From NCBI RefSeq assembly GCF_023856365.1, contig NC_064539.1, positions 16,939,519-17,003,518 of the forward strand: 64,000 nucleotides of DNA, given 5' to 3'. A program made the translations under genes and the position numbers. Source of the stretch: Brienomyrus brachyistius (taxonomy: Eukaryota > Chordata > Actinopteri > Osteoglossiformes > Mormyridae). Below are positions 44,412 to 55,736 of the stretch, in pieces. The stretch's first letter is position 1. The number at the start of each line of letters is the position of its first letter. The notes under the pieces are model-generated. The model was not told where the DNA came from. It saw only the letters and a program-made list of their open reading frames with translations, and did not search any database.

Positions 44412-47400
44412 ACACACCCAGGTAAATATTGTTTCTTTGAGAGTAAACAGGAGTTACGTCACAAGAGTGGAATTCATAGCTGGGGCACTGAATGTGGAGG
44501 GGCTGGGGGAATAGATGCCCCCCCAGGTGAATGCAGGCTCAGAGAAGACCATGGGCTGCCTCTGCCATTTCCCATTTTCATTATTCAAATTAATTCTCTA
44601 TTTTATTTTTACGTACATAATTCATTGTATTGATTGTGCTTGAGCGTCTCGCACAACACCACACACTAAATTGTATGTAAAAGTATTTGGCAATTAAAAG
44701 AAAAAAATAGAATTCCATTTCTTATTCTGATTCCGAATTGGATCCTGATTCTGATTCCGGTTCCGCGGCGTTCCCACGGGTCTGAGAACACAGCAGGCAG
44801 CCCCGGCTGGCCGTCTGACTTTGATGCAGGTAAATGAAACACAAACACAATGTCCTCCGACCTCATTTAGAAAGGCCTCCAGGTCATGAGACACGTGGTG
44901 CTTAAACAAAGAGAATTAGAAGGTGTCCCTGCTTGCAAAGTGTAGACAGTTATTGACCCTTGGAGCTCTGCACTGGCAGACAATTACGATGCACCTTAAA
45001 GGCCAGAATTCATACAGCGGGAATCCTGCCCGCACTGTGGGCCAGGGAAGTGACATTCCCAGGAAGGAAACGGCCGATGTTCATCTTGTTTCCCTTTTGG
45101 CTAGATTTGGAGACGGTGCAGTGAGGAAACAACACTGGATTTTGGTGGAAGACAAATGTACAACTGCAAGAAGCGGGTTAGGATTAGGATTAGGGTTAGT
45201 CCCAGTGCAAGGTTATTGGGTTCATCATGGCAGGGGCTGAATTAAAAACGAGGGGGGCCTCCGTTCTTCGGAAATAACCTTGCTGTAGCCGTTGCAAACC
45301 TGAAGGTACCGCTCACTGCTCACGGCTCACTGGCATGCTATGCAATTTGCCAGCTTAATTTTGCAGAGCTAAGTACCTGCAAATATATGGCACTTACTAA
45401 TAGTGCAAACAGAAAACCATAATTGAGTAACAGAATTTATCTCTTAGCAGCATCAAACTAAGCATTTAGGGTTCGTTATCGAGATAATATCCAACTGTAA
45501 AATGCAAGCAGTAAAACACATGCCACATGATTCCTTCAGGGGGCCCTAGAGAGCCAGCTGACACTGCAGAACCTACCAAGGCCTTAGTTTTGGCAAAGAC
45601 CACTCTATGTTCTTCTGATCTTTAAGACTGATTTTGCGTGCTCACCCATTATGCTCTATTGTTTTATTCTTCAACAAACCAGAAACCATTCACCTTTCGT
45701 ATGGTTTAATAATATTACTGTAAGTACGCACAAATATAAACCTAAAACAACAACAGATGGTTGTTTAATGCCTAAAAGTTCGTAGAAGATAATTGTTGGT
45801 TGTGCGATCTATATTTTTGTCTGAGCGCATACAATAATTAAGTTTATATATATATGCTTTGCCAAGCCAGTACTCAACCATCTAAAGTATTATTTTTGGC
45901 ACCGGAAAATTATCAGAAACCACTGTCATTTACCAGTATTGATTTTGCTTTCTACCACTTGCTTGTGAAGTTTCCCTGAATTGCAAGTAACATCCCCGTT
46001 CGAACAACCTCCATTTTCCTTGTATAGCACATCTAATGAGGGCCTTTTCGCAAGCCAGATCCAAAATAAAACTTCTTACTTAAGATATGTTAAGAAACTG
46101 GTTCGACTTTCTCTTGATGTTATTCTGTAGTGGTTTCAAACTCAAAGTGAGTAAAAATGTGTTTATGTGCTCGCTTTCCACATTCTGTGGACCTGGTGAG
46201 CCAGTACACCCCCCCAGTCAGGTCAACAGCAGGTAACTGGTTGTATCAAAAATCACATCTCATCTTCTGATGGGACAGATTTTCAGTATAATGTTCTTGT
46301 CCTATGTCTGGAACTCTACACTCTACACTCTAACTAGGATGCAAGACAAATAGGCTAGAGAAGGTGTATTTTGCAAAGTCTAAATAGAGCCTTTATTAAA
46401 AGAAAAAAAAACTCATTAATATTTTACTACAGTTGCACCTATATTTGTTCATTGAACTTCCTGCTGAAATCTAAACACATCTTGGAGACAGAAGGACTCT
46501 TGAAAATTCACATGTTTACTATTCCAGAACAGCACGTCTGTTTAGAAGGAGTTTGCCCTTGGACCGTGAATGCAGCTCCATAGCACTTCAGAACCATCCA
46601 TCAAAAGGCCTCATTTAAATGAAGATGAAAGTCAAACCCGTTTAACCCCTTCTTCTCTGAAGGCCAGAGCTACGGCCCATTAGACGTGTGGTTTGTAAAT
46701 GAGGCCACTTCCCTCTCGCCATTACGATGGAAATCAAATGTCGTTTTTTTCTGATCCGAACAATCAGGTCATTTTTGGAGTTGGAAAAGAATTATAAAGG
46801 TGGCCCTTTATTCCTTATTTCCTTTTAGAAATAACAACTTTAAAAATACATTCATCTGGTCACAGGGTCCTTGAGAGAAAGCTGCAGTCCTACAGGACAG
46901 GTGAAAATATGCGGAAAACTTCACTACAGTGGCTCACGATCGAATCTCATATCAGTGCTGAAAATAACAAAAAGGAAAAGTTTAAAGGAGTGTTTGAAGG
47001 AGCTTGTTAAGAAGACAGAGGCCAGCAGTCTGCCGCATGGGTGTAGGGTGGCCCGGGCAGGGTTCCCTCCAACACAAACCGAAGAAAGTTCAGTTCTGTT
47101 CTTTGTGTCCTTCAATTCCCGCTTGAGGTCTGGCAGGGGGGTGAATGGACAGTCTGTGCTGCGGATCCATGTGGAGGCGAGCCTTACTGGTGAGGGGAGC
47201 AGTACAATCTGCCAGCTTTTTGCAAACCTCTGCCGGCAGAATAAATCAGCCCTTTATCCTGTCTGACCTGGGAATAGCTGTTCCCTGTCCGGAGAAACGG
47301 AGAAGTCTCACTGCACTGATATTTCTCACAGACATACGGTGCTGCTCCCATCCGCAACCAAACCTGCCATGAACGTAGAGGGGGGTCCTTGCTGGAGGGC

Positions 47401-47937
47401 TATCTTTAGCTGCCCAGGAGAGTGCCCGAAGGCGGTACTATCCAATCTGCCCTAAGTGCTAGGGGAGGGAGACTTAAACCAGTGATAACAATGTGACATC
47501 CGGCGTGGCACTGGGCACAGCAAAGCAGACCGGAGAGGCTGCAGCATAGCGAGGGAGTGTGAAATCAGTCACGGCACAGAAACTGGAGAGCACAGGATCT
47601 TATTTAAATGATTTTAAATGATATAATTATGTGACAGATCTTACTCGTCATGAACCTCAAAATGCCATTATTGTCAAATGTTAAATTTCCTAGAGATTTG
47701 AATTGAGTCGCCCATATTGATGGAATTTTAGCTGAACTGTGAATAAATGTAGAAAAGAAACACCCATATCATTTATTCTCTGAATTATGCTACATTCTTC
47801 TACACTCTATTAAAGATAATGCAAGAGGGCTTTGCCATTAACAAAGGGGGCACATATCTGACAAAGTGAAACATCGGTCTGAATCTAAAAACAAACATGG
47901 AAAAATCCTTCAGGAGCTCCGGCCCAGAAAGACAGCA
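44412..47937. other. intergenic, nothing recognised
   Basis: Apart from a short 'tgattctgattcc' run (about 44723-44763) and a TTAGGG-like run at 45176-45201, I find no repeat family, RNA gene or host exon. Open frames of up to about 130 codons have no domain resemblance. Confidence 0.6.
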
Positions 47938-49245
47938 GCACACGCTGCTCTCTGACACACACGCTGCTCTCTGGCACATACTCTGCTCTCTGGCACACAC
48001 GCTGCTCTCTGATACACATGCTGCTCTCTGGCACACATGCTGCTCTCTGGTACAGTACATACTCTGCTCTCTGGCACACACGCTGCTCTCTAGTACATAC
48101 TCTGCTCTCTGGCACACACGCTGCTCTCTGACACGCTACTCTGACACACACGCTGCTCTCTGGCACACACGCTGCTCTCTGACACACACTCTGCTCTCTG
48201 GCACACACGCTGCTCTCTGGCACACATGCTGCTCTCTGACACACATGCTGCTCTCTGGCACACATGCTGCTCTCTGGTACAGTACATACTCTGCTCTCTG
48301 GCACACACGCTGCTCTCTGGCACAAATGCTGCTCTCTAGTACATACTCTGCTCTCTGGCACACACGCTGCTCTCTGACACGCTACTCTCTGACACACACG
48401 CTACTCTCTGACACATACACTGCTCTCTGGCACACACGCTGCTCTCTGGCACACACGCTGCTCTCTGACACATACACTGCTCTCTGGCACACATGCTGCT
48501 CTCTGACACACACTCTGCTCTCTGACACATACACTGCTCTCTGGCACACACGCTGCTCTCTGACACACACGCTGCTCTCTGGCACATACTCTGCTCTCTG
48601 GCACAGACGCTGCTCTCTGACACATACGCTGCTCTCTGGCACATACGCTGCTCTCTGGCACACATGCTGCTCTCTGGCACACATGCTGCTCTCTGGTACA
48701 GTACATACTCTGTTCTCTGGCACACACGCTGCTCTCTGGCACAAATGCTGCTCTCTAGTACATACTCTGCTCTCTGGCACACACGCTGCTCTCTGACACG
48801 CTACTCTCTGACACACACGCTACTCTCTGACACATACACTGCTCTCTGGCACACACGCTGCTCTCTGGCACACACGCTGCTCTCTGACACATACACTGCT
48901 CTCTGGCACACATGCTGCTCTCTGACACACACTCTGCTCTCTGACACATACACTGCTCTCTGACACACACGCTGCTCTCTGGCACATACTCTGCTCTCTG
49001 GCACAGACGCTGCTCTCTGACACATACGCTGCTCTCTGGCACATACGCTGCTCTCTGGCACACATGCTGCTCTCTGGCACACATGCTGCTCTCTGGTACA
49101 GTACATACTCTGCTCTCTGGCACACACGCTGCTCTCTGGCACAAATGCTGCTCTCTAGTACATACTCTGCTCTCTGGCACACATGCTGCTCTCTGGTACA
49201 GTACATACTCTGCTCTCTGGCACACACGCTGCTCTCTGGCACACT
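47938..49245. repeat. 19-bp satellite with higher-order structure
   Basis: Roughly 69 copies of a 19-bp unit with consensus acacacgctgctctctggc, varying as acatgctgctctctgac, acatactctgctctctggc, and with inserted 'tacagt' or 'tagtacat' steps. A longer block recurs: the segment beginning ctagtacatactctgctctc at 48336 recurs at 48755 (offset 419), and the one beginning gcacagacgctgctctctga at 48601 recurs at about 49001 (offset about 400). This indicates duplication of about 0.4-kb blocks. Long open frames on both strands follow from the unit lacking stops in most frames, and are not genes. Confidence 0.96.
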
Positions 49246-51440
49246 AGGGTTAGAGCACCTGGTACATGGCCAGTGGAGGTGGGCAAGAATCAAAATCAAC
49301 GCAAAATCAAAACCATTCCAATTAGTATCTGCTTTGCGAAACATTTGCTTTTGTTTTAGACCTGTTGTATAGTAAGCACCACTGGGTAGATGTGATAGGT
49401 TAGCAGGTTTCTATGCACTTCCAGGGGTGTAGCGAGACCTTGTATGATTTTTTGGGGGTTGCAATGGGGTAATATTTTGCCAGGCGGGTGGGGTTGATAT
49501 ATTTTGGTACCTTTTGCCGATTGCAAGCATTATCAATTAATAATCTCGTGATTGACTTGGAGATGCCCCACCATTGACTGATCGACGGGTTGGACAGCTT
49601 TGGTTTACATTATTATGGGGTGGCAATGCGGGTGGCTGTGTGTTTGCTAGGGAGGAACGGCCATCCCTGGGCCCCCCCTTAGATCTGCCCCCATAGACAT
49701 TTCAAAGTTGCTGGTCATCGCTCTGGCATTTGACACTAAATGTGACTTTCTCATTGGAGCAAAAGGAGGGAAAGGTTTTACAGCAGAGGAAAGACTATAG
49801 CTGCCAAAGAAGTCAACCTAAAATATAACCTGTACTCCAGCTAGCCCCCGCCTTCATGTTTGCTTCCAATTGTTGTGTCCTTGAAGCCTCAAAACCACAT
49901 TGTCAAACAAACAGAATTGAAACAAGTGTTTGACAGAGAAACATTTAGTTCCACATAGTGCGGTTCCATTTGTAAGGCTGGAACCCAGCAAGCTAAAAAA
50001 GTGTTCAGCTGACTATGTTAATAGAGGGTGTTTGCCCAATACAGGTAGGGTTCCCTGCACGTCAGGCCTGTGTCTATACTACAGAGTACATCTTTTATTC
50101 TAAATTTATAATGGATCATTATGTGGAATTCAAGGAGCGGAAGAAAACCTGTAACAGTGTAATTCCACCAAATACTACTGGTACACTTTAATATAGTGAA
50201 CGGACTGTTATTTTTTTTCAAAAATAGAATGGGGAACTTCTGTCTGTCTTTTTAAATAAATGTTTTAAGGTGAAAATAAACTGGTCATTGCCTCATCTGT
50301 GTAGACTAGACTAAAACAGCAGGCTGCACCCAGGCGTAGTGAACAGAGCGACCGCTGTCCCGCGCGGGGCCGCAAGTCCCGCCTCCTGTGAGCACAGACA
50401 CACGGGCTGTTCATCCCAGCAACAGGGAAGGGTCCCGAACACGCCCATCCCTTCCCTGTGCCGGCACCCTCACACCTGGCTCTTTCAGGAAAAGAGAAGC
50501 GTTTCATTAGCGAGCTGAGTACCACGACCGTCCCGCCTCCAGCCTCTGAGAAGCCAATCAGAGAGCTTAAGCTGGAAACTCGCCTTTTCATTCGCCGGAC
50601 TCCGTCTGAGGGAGAAGGTTTGGATTAGGGTTCAGATTGGCTCACCACTTCTCTTTATTCCACATTGGAGTTGCGATACGTCTGCAGTTTGTAGTGTTTC
50701 TTTGTTATTTTATTTAGCTGTCTATACAATAAAAAACACACCAACCAAGACTAAAGATGTGCCATTGTGTGCTGATAACAGCTTAAAAGGTACAGCGAGA
50801 GCAAAACATGCCATTCCGCTCATTCTAGGATTGAGGCTTAGACTAAATTTGTCTTTATGCTGTAGCAGAATCTGCGGTGTATAATGACTGGGCGAGGGGG
50901 ATATATGTGACTGGGAGAGGTCTGTCACTGTCACTCTAAATCAGACTCTTCCTGAGCCTCTAATTAAACATATAAAATCAGAAAATACAGCTGAGAGGTT
51001 GGGGATTGCGGTTTTCCTGCAGCATACTTAACCGAGCTAAAATGTCCCACATGCTTGGGTCACGCATGAAGGTCACATATGGAATTCATGTCTACAAATA
51101 GCATCGTTCTCCAGGAGCCGCGTCAGTTCTGCATATGAAGGTTATGTGTTTGCCAAACATCACCGGTTGTGAACACAGACAGAAACTGAGCTTCATTGTG
51201 TCATAGGCCTTGTGGTAAAAAAAGATTGATTCAGTGTCTGGCCCAGCCCTCATAAACACTGACACACCTGCCTGATTCACCTCAGCCTCACACTGCTACA
51301 TAATTATTTTGGTTCTTCTCATATAAACATATAATCACTTTGGATATTTTTACCTTTATATGTTTATATGAGCATGTATGTATGAGAGAGTTTCTAGTCC
51401 CTAAGTAACCATGGGTAGGTGTATGACATTGTGGGACATC
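49246..51440. other. intergenic, nothing recognised
   Basis: No transposon, RNA gene or exon is recognised. The sequence around 50330-50600 is locally richer in CpG, without any other promoter sign. Confidence 0.55.
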
Positions 51441-51451
51441 TTTTTTGCCAT

Positions 51452-51750
51452 TTAGGTTAGAGCTAGGATTAGGGCCTCTCATGGGGTTAGGGTTAGGGTT
51501 AGGATTAGGGTCCCTCTTGGGGTTAGGGTTATCATTAGGGCCCCTCTTGGGGTTAGGGTTAGGGTTAGGGCCCCTCATGGGGTTAGGGATAGGGTTAGGA
51601 TTAGGACCCCTTATGTGGTTAGGGTTGATATTATGGTTAGATGGTCAGGGTTAGCATTGCTTTAAGCGTTACATGCATGGTTTGGGTTCCTCTAGTTAGG
51701 GTTAGGGTTTCCTTGGTTAGAGCTATGGTTTGGGTTAGAATAGGGACTGA
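51452..51750. repeat. telomere-like TTAGGG-bearing minisatellite
   Basis: Irregular runs of ttaggg (ggttagggttagggttagga and similar) are separated by 'cccctcttgggg' or 'cccctcatgggg' spacers, giving a composite repeat of about 30-40 bp. It decays to the right into ttagagctatggtttgg-type sequence. On the minus strand it produces Asn-Pro repeat frames that are products of the repeat. The separators and irregular length argue for a local minisatellite rather than a true telomere. Confidence 0.85.
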
Positions 51751-52480
51751 GTTGAGGATGGCTAAAGGTTTGGGAACCTCGGTTGTTTTTGTTTTAAGGT
51801 TAGATTAGGGGTATGTTTGGGGGTTAAGGAGAAAGGTTTTGGTTAGTATTGGCAGGTGGGAAAGGGGTTGTACCCATGTAAATCGTCTTGGGGCGACAGC
51901 TGTGAAAGGCACTATATAAAAATATGTTGAAGTGAATTGAATTCTTTTTGGTATCTGAATACACTTTTTATTTTTCAGTGAAGTCATGTATATTTTAAAT
52001 AGCTCCCAGGGAGTTGCAAAATGTAATTTAAAAAACTGTGAGTGTGTTGTGCAACGTGGTATGTGTGATTTCCACAATTTGATACAATAGACCCCCCCCA
52101 CCCCCCACCCCCCCTTTGGGAATCTCACCTAGGATCGTGCAAGGTTTGAGATCTGCATGGATCATGGTAGCACATAAACCTGGGCCCAGACTCTGTGTGA
52201 GACAGTTTTACTTAATAGCATGTCCGTGTATTTTGTCTGTGGAGTGGTATTTACTACAGGGAATCTTTGAGGTATTGTCCTCAGTAGAGCGTGTTTCGGT
52301 CTCTGCTGACTAAATGTGGTGTTTTCCCCTGTAATGGGCGTGTTACTGGGTTGTGATCTTCTCTGGTATTTAGTTGCCTCATGGCCTTCAATTTATACTG
52401 TTGCTGACCCATTATTATTAATATACCTGATACTTTGTCTCCCGGCTATTGAAACTTCTTTTTAATGATTTAATCACCCA

Positions 52481-52717
52481 GGCGGTACATTGGCGCAGCA
52501 GTTAGCATTGCTGCCTTGCACCTCTGGGACTGGGCTTTGAGTCTCTGCTCTGGCTTCATACATTCTCCCCATGTCTAGGTTCCCCCCTACAGTCCAAAAA
52601 CATACTAAGGTGAACTACAGTTATAAAACTGTGTATGTTGTGATGTGTTGCTGCATCATCCTGGGTTATTCCCAGCCTTGTACCCATAGGCTCTGTGACC
52701 CGGCATTAGACAAGCAG
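52481..52717 (+). mobile_element. diverged tRNA-derived SINE
   Basis: The head ggcggtacattggcgcagca, the weak B box 'gggctttgagtctctgctct', the core 'cattctccccatgtct...cccccctacagtccaaaaac' and the 3' piece 'catcctgggttattcccagc' align with the young SINE copies. Internal deletions are present and the tail is lost. A hAT-like MITE lies immediately downstream. Confidence 0.8.
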
Positions 52718-52725
52718 GTATATGA

Positions 52726-52934
52726 CAGGGGTGGTCAATCTCATCCAGAACGGGCTGTTGTGTATGTGGGTCTTTGCTGCAACTCCCTAATTAGAATGCT
52801 AATTAGAGGACTGACTGGCTAAAGAGTCCTCACATCTGGGTCTGAACAGCTGACCTAAAGGTTACCCTGAAAACCTGCATAGACACCGGCCCCTGTTATA
52901 CACACTGGCCCTTTGTGTGTAAGATTGGTCCCTG
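52726..52934. mobile_element. hAT-like MITE with 8-bp target duplication
   Basis: A 209-bp element. The left end caggggtggtcaatctcatc and the reversed right end cagggaccaatcttacacac are imperfect inverted repeats. Flanking 8-mers gtatatga (52718-52725) and ttatatta (52935-52942) match at 6 of 8. The internal sequence ('tttgctgcaactccctaatt', 'gaacagctgacctaaaggtt') is typical of an abundant fish non-autonomous hAT family. There is no coding capacity. Confidence 0.75.
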
Positions 52935-53439
52935 TTATATTATAGAAGATGGATTTAATTGCCTTTGTCTCAGCTGGAAGCAAATTTGGATTGTGTGTAT
53001 AATGGCCCTTCAGTACTTTGAATTTCTTATTGTTGTAATCAATCAACTTGGATACATTCAATGAAATCTTGTCCAATTTCCCACCTGGATGTTGATATGA
53101 ATGGTGTTATATTCCAATCTTGTGGATAATTGGAATAATTTATTTTTAGTGCCACTGTAAGCATGAATGCCCCTGGTAAGTTCCCAGTGGTGTGGTTCTG
53201 CTTCCTGGTGAAGAGATGAAGGTGGGTCCTCTCTCTAAGAGCTCCTTCTCATCCTCCGTAAGCTTAAACGTTTTAGATAAATTGAAGGAATCTTGGGTTG
53301 TTGCTCCAGCTCACGCCTAAAACCTTAATAGCTTAACTGATGACAGCTGGAGATTTATGCTGCTGTCTCCATGGTGCAGTGAACAACGTCCCTGGCTTCT
53401 ACTTTAAATCTCAGTTTATTTAAATGGAGTATTGGCATC

Positions 53440-54420
53440 CCATATCGGAGTTTCTGCCCCACTCTGCCCCCTAGTGGATTTCTTGCTCACTGTGCTCTCT
53501 ATCTCCGTTTTGGGTGTGTCTCCAGTTTCTCACTCCCAGAAATCACCTGACCTGAACCCACCAATTAGCCTGTTTAATTAGTTAAGTGCTCACACCTGTT
53601 CCTGTGTATTTTAGTAAGATTGCCTTGTGTCCTTGATAAGCTCTTGTGTGGTTTTTTTTTTCTTTTTCTTCTGTCTTTCTTGTCCAGCGGTTAATTTCTG
53701 ACTGTTCTTGCTTAGCTGGATGACCTGTGAGACTTAAGGTGGTCTGGGCTCAATGCAAGTGAACCTTAAATCCAAAGTTAAGCTGCTTTGCAAGAAATCC
53801 AGGCCCCTGATTTTTGTCCTACGTTTTGCATTCCTTTGCATGTGATAGTTTTGATTATTTGTGAATCTGCTGTCTGACTTTGTTCTCTGACTCTAACGTT
53901 TATATGGCCATGGGCTGAATCTTCACTTTATTTCTTGTCCTTAATCTGGATTTCAGCTTTACCCTTTATATTAGCAACAGCACAATCTGCCCACAATGGA
54001 CTCAGCAGCTTTGGAGAGAAAGTGAGCCTCACTGAGCTGACATTAGCATGACCTCCAGAGAGACCCTGGATGTCTCCAGACCCTCACTGAAAGTCAATCG
54101 TACTGCTCAGTTACAGCCATTGCAGCTTCCTTCCGATCTTCCTGCCCAGTTGTGCAAGCCTTCACCCACATCAGCACGGGCACCGTGACTGCCAAACTCA
54201 GAATACTACTCCGGTGATCCAGATACCGGTTCCTTTCAGGTTCAATGCTCTTTAACTTCTGAATTGCAGCCTTCTGCTGTCCTAAGACTGACTGCCTACC
54301 TCACCACTGATATCGGGCAGCAAATGGAGAGGGGCTGTTTAGAGATCTACTGCTCCATTTCTGGATGGACAGCAGGCCAAGAAGTCCTACTTCAGGAACA
54401 AGGTAATCACTCGGTGGTTA
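53440..54420 (+). mobile_element. Ty3/Gypsy LTR-retrotransposon fragment (LTR-like and 5' gag)
   Basis: The stretch around 53450-53930 has the look of a fish Gypsy LTR (cacctgttcctgtgtatttt and a T-rich leader). It is followed by a start-like 'ccacaatggactcagcagc' at about 53990. In one frame at 54198-54282 the translation contains YSGDP and ELQPSA, motifs at the beginning of the Gypsy capsid-like Gag. Frameshifts and stops disrupt it, and no protease or polymerase region follows, so the copy is dead. LTR borders are not resolved. Confidence 0.55.
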
Positions 54421-54744
54421 TTTGAGCTATGAGGTTCAGAAGATGCTTATAACAGTATTACTTTCTGTGGAAGTGCGGGTAGTTTTTGTAGGATTCTAGA
54501 AAATATGCAGAGTTTGCACCTGGAAAGGTGTCCACTTCTTTTCCTGTGATTTGGGGAATTCTGTTATGATAAATCTACACCCCCTCTATGCAATAAATGT
54601 AATCGGTTTGTGGACCTTCACCGACCTCTCTAGGTTCTTCCTATCTGTGTTCGGATGTCTATGTGGTCGTTGTATCTTTGAATTCTTTAGGCTCATGAAC
54701 CCACAGCACTTTGTGGTGTATCGAGAGTCACGGTATCCAGGGTA

Positions 54745-55736
54745 ATGTCGGCATTCCACCACAAAGGATGGACCACATCCAACAGGAACTGTGAAAGCAA
54801 GTGGAAGCAGTTTGAAAGGGATGCCCTGGCACTAACCCAGATTGTATCCAAAAAGCATAAAACCACAGCTGCACACCTTGACTCTCCTGTTTCCACCAAA
54901 ACTATTCCACCGGAGTTTCAGAGGGTCAGTATTCACAGGGTCAACACTCAGGCTGCTATAGCCAGACCTTTGCTCACTTGGGCCAATGCCAAGCGTCGGT
55001 TTGGAAGGTGCCAGCAGCACAGATCTCAGGCTGTGACGTGTTTCACGTTCTCGTTCCTCTCTGACGTCCACTTTCGCCGTCTTTCCCACCTCCGGGAGAC
55101 TCATGCTTTGGAGACGCCCCAAAGTGTTTTACCACCCAGACTGTTGCGTATCCAGAGTGCAGCACAGGGGTGAATCAGTCATGGTTTGGGCTGCAATATC
55201 CCAGCATTCCCTAGGCCCACTATATGTTCACAAGGGGCGTGTCACTGTGAAGGATTTCCAAACCATTCTGGACAACCATGTTCAAACATTGTATCATAAT
55301 TGGTGCCATCTATCAGAATGACGATCTGCCAATAGACCTGCAGTCACCAGATCTGAATATTATTGAGCCACTTTTGGGGTGTTTTGGAGGAGCGAGTCAG
55401 GAAACATTTTCCTCCACCAGCATCACTTTGTGACTTGGTCACTGTTCTGCAAGAGGAATGGTTCTAAATCCTTCTGGCCACCAAGCAGGACGTGTATCTG
55501 TCATTCCCAAGACGAACTGATGCTGTACTGGTCATAAAAGGAGACCCTACATCATACTAACACATTATTGGGGTGTAAAACCAGGCGTTTTGGTTTCATT
55601 GTCCAAATATTTTTTGTGCATTTTTGGTCAGTGAATAATTCCAAGTTATTTTACCATTTTATTCAAAAATGTAGATAATAGCCGAAATAAACCTTTTATA
55701 TGGGCAGGTGTCTCCAAACTTTTGACCGGCACTGTA
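54745..55736 (+). pseudogene. Tc1/mariner transposase pseudogene, 5' truncated
   Basis: Fragments of a Tc1-type DDE transposase appear in order with frameshifts. They are a helix-turn-helix-region piece (KKHKTTAA directly joined to HLDSPVSTKT by an internal deletion), AIARPLLTWANAKRRF, a first catalytic Asp in a SDV context, SVMVWAAISQHSLGP, a second Asp in an NDD context followed by a deletion, and SPDLNIIEP with the third acidic residue. The end tccaaacttttgaccggcac then tgta at 55736 is the characteristic right terminal inverted repeat. The left terminal repeat is not found, so the copy is truncated and inactive. Stops and frameshifts exclude function. Confidence 0.9.

Noticed and set aside
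43960..44514. 184-codon frame of RGNVRDGERRG-type repeats
   Set aside because: It is explained by two minisatellites with periods divisible by three. Kept only as an observation, not as a gene.
47897..48796. 299-codon + strand open frame and many antisense frames
   Set aside because: The repeating residues follow the 19-bp satellite (three units give a 19-residue period). Frames are open on both strands, with no domain, start context or splice evidence.
51288..51578. Asn-Pro-repeat open frame on the minus strand
   Set aside because: It is a translation of the telomere-like ttaggg repeat.
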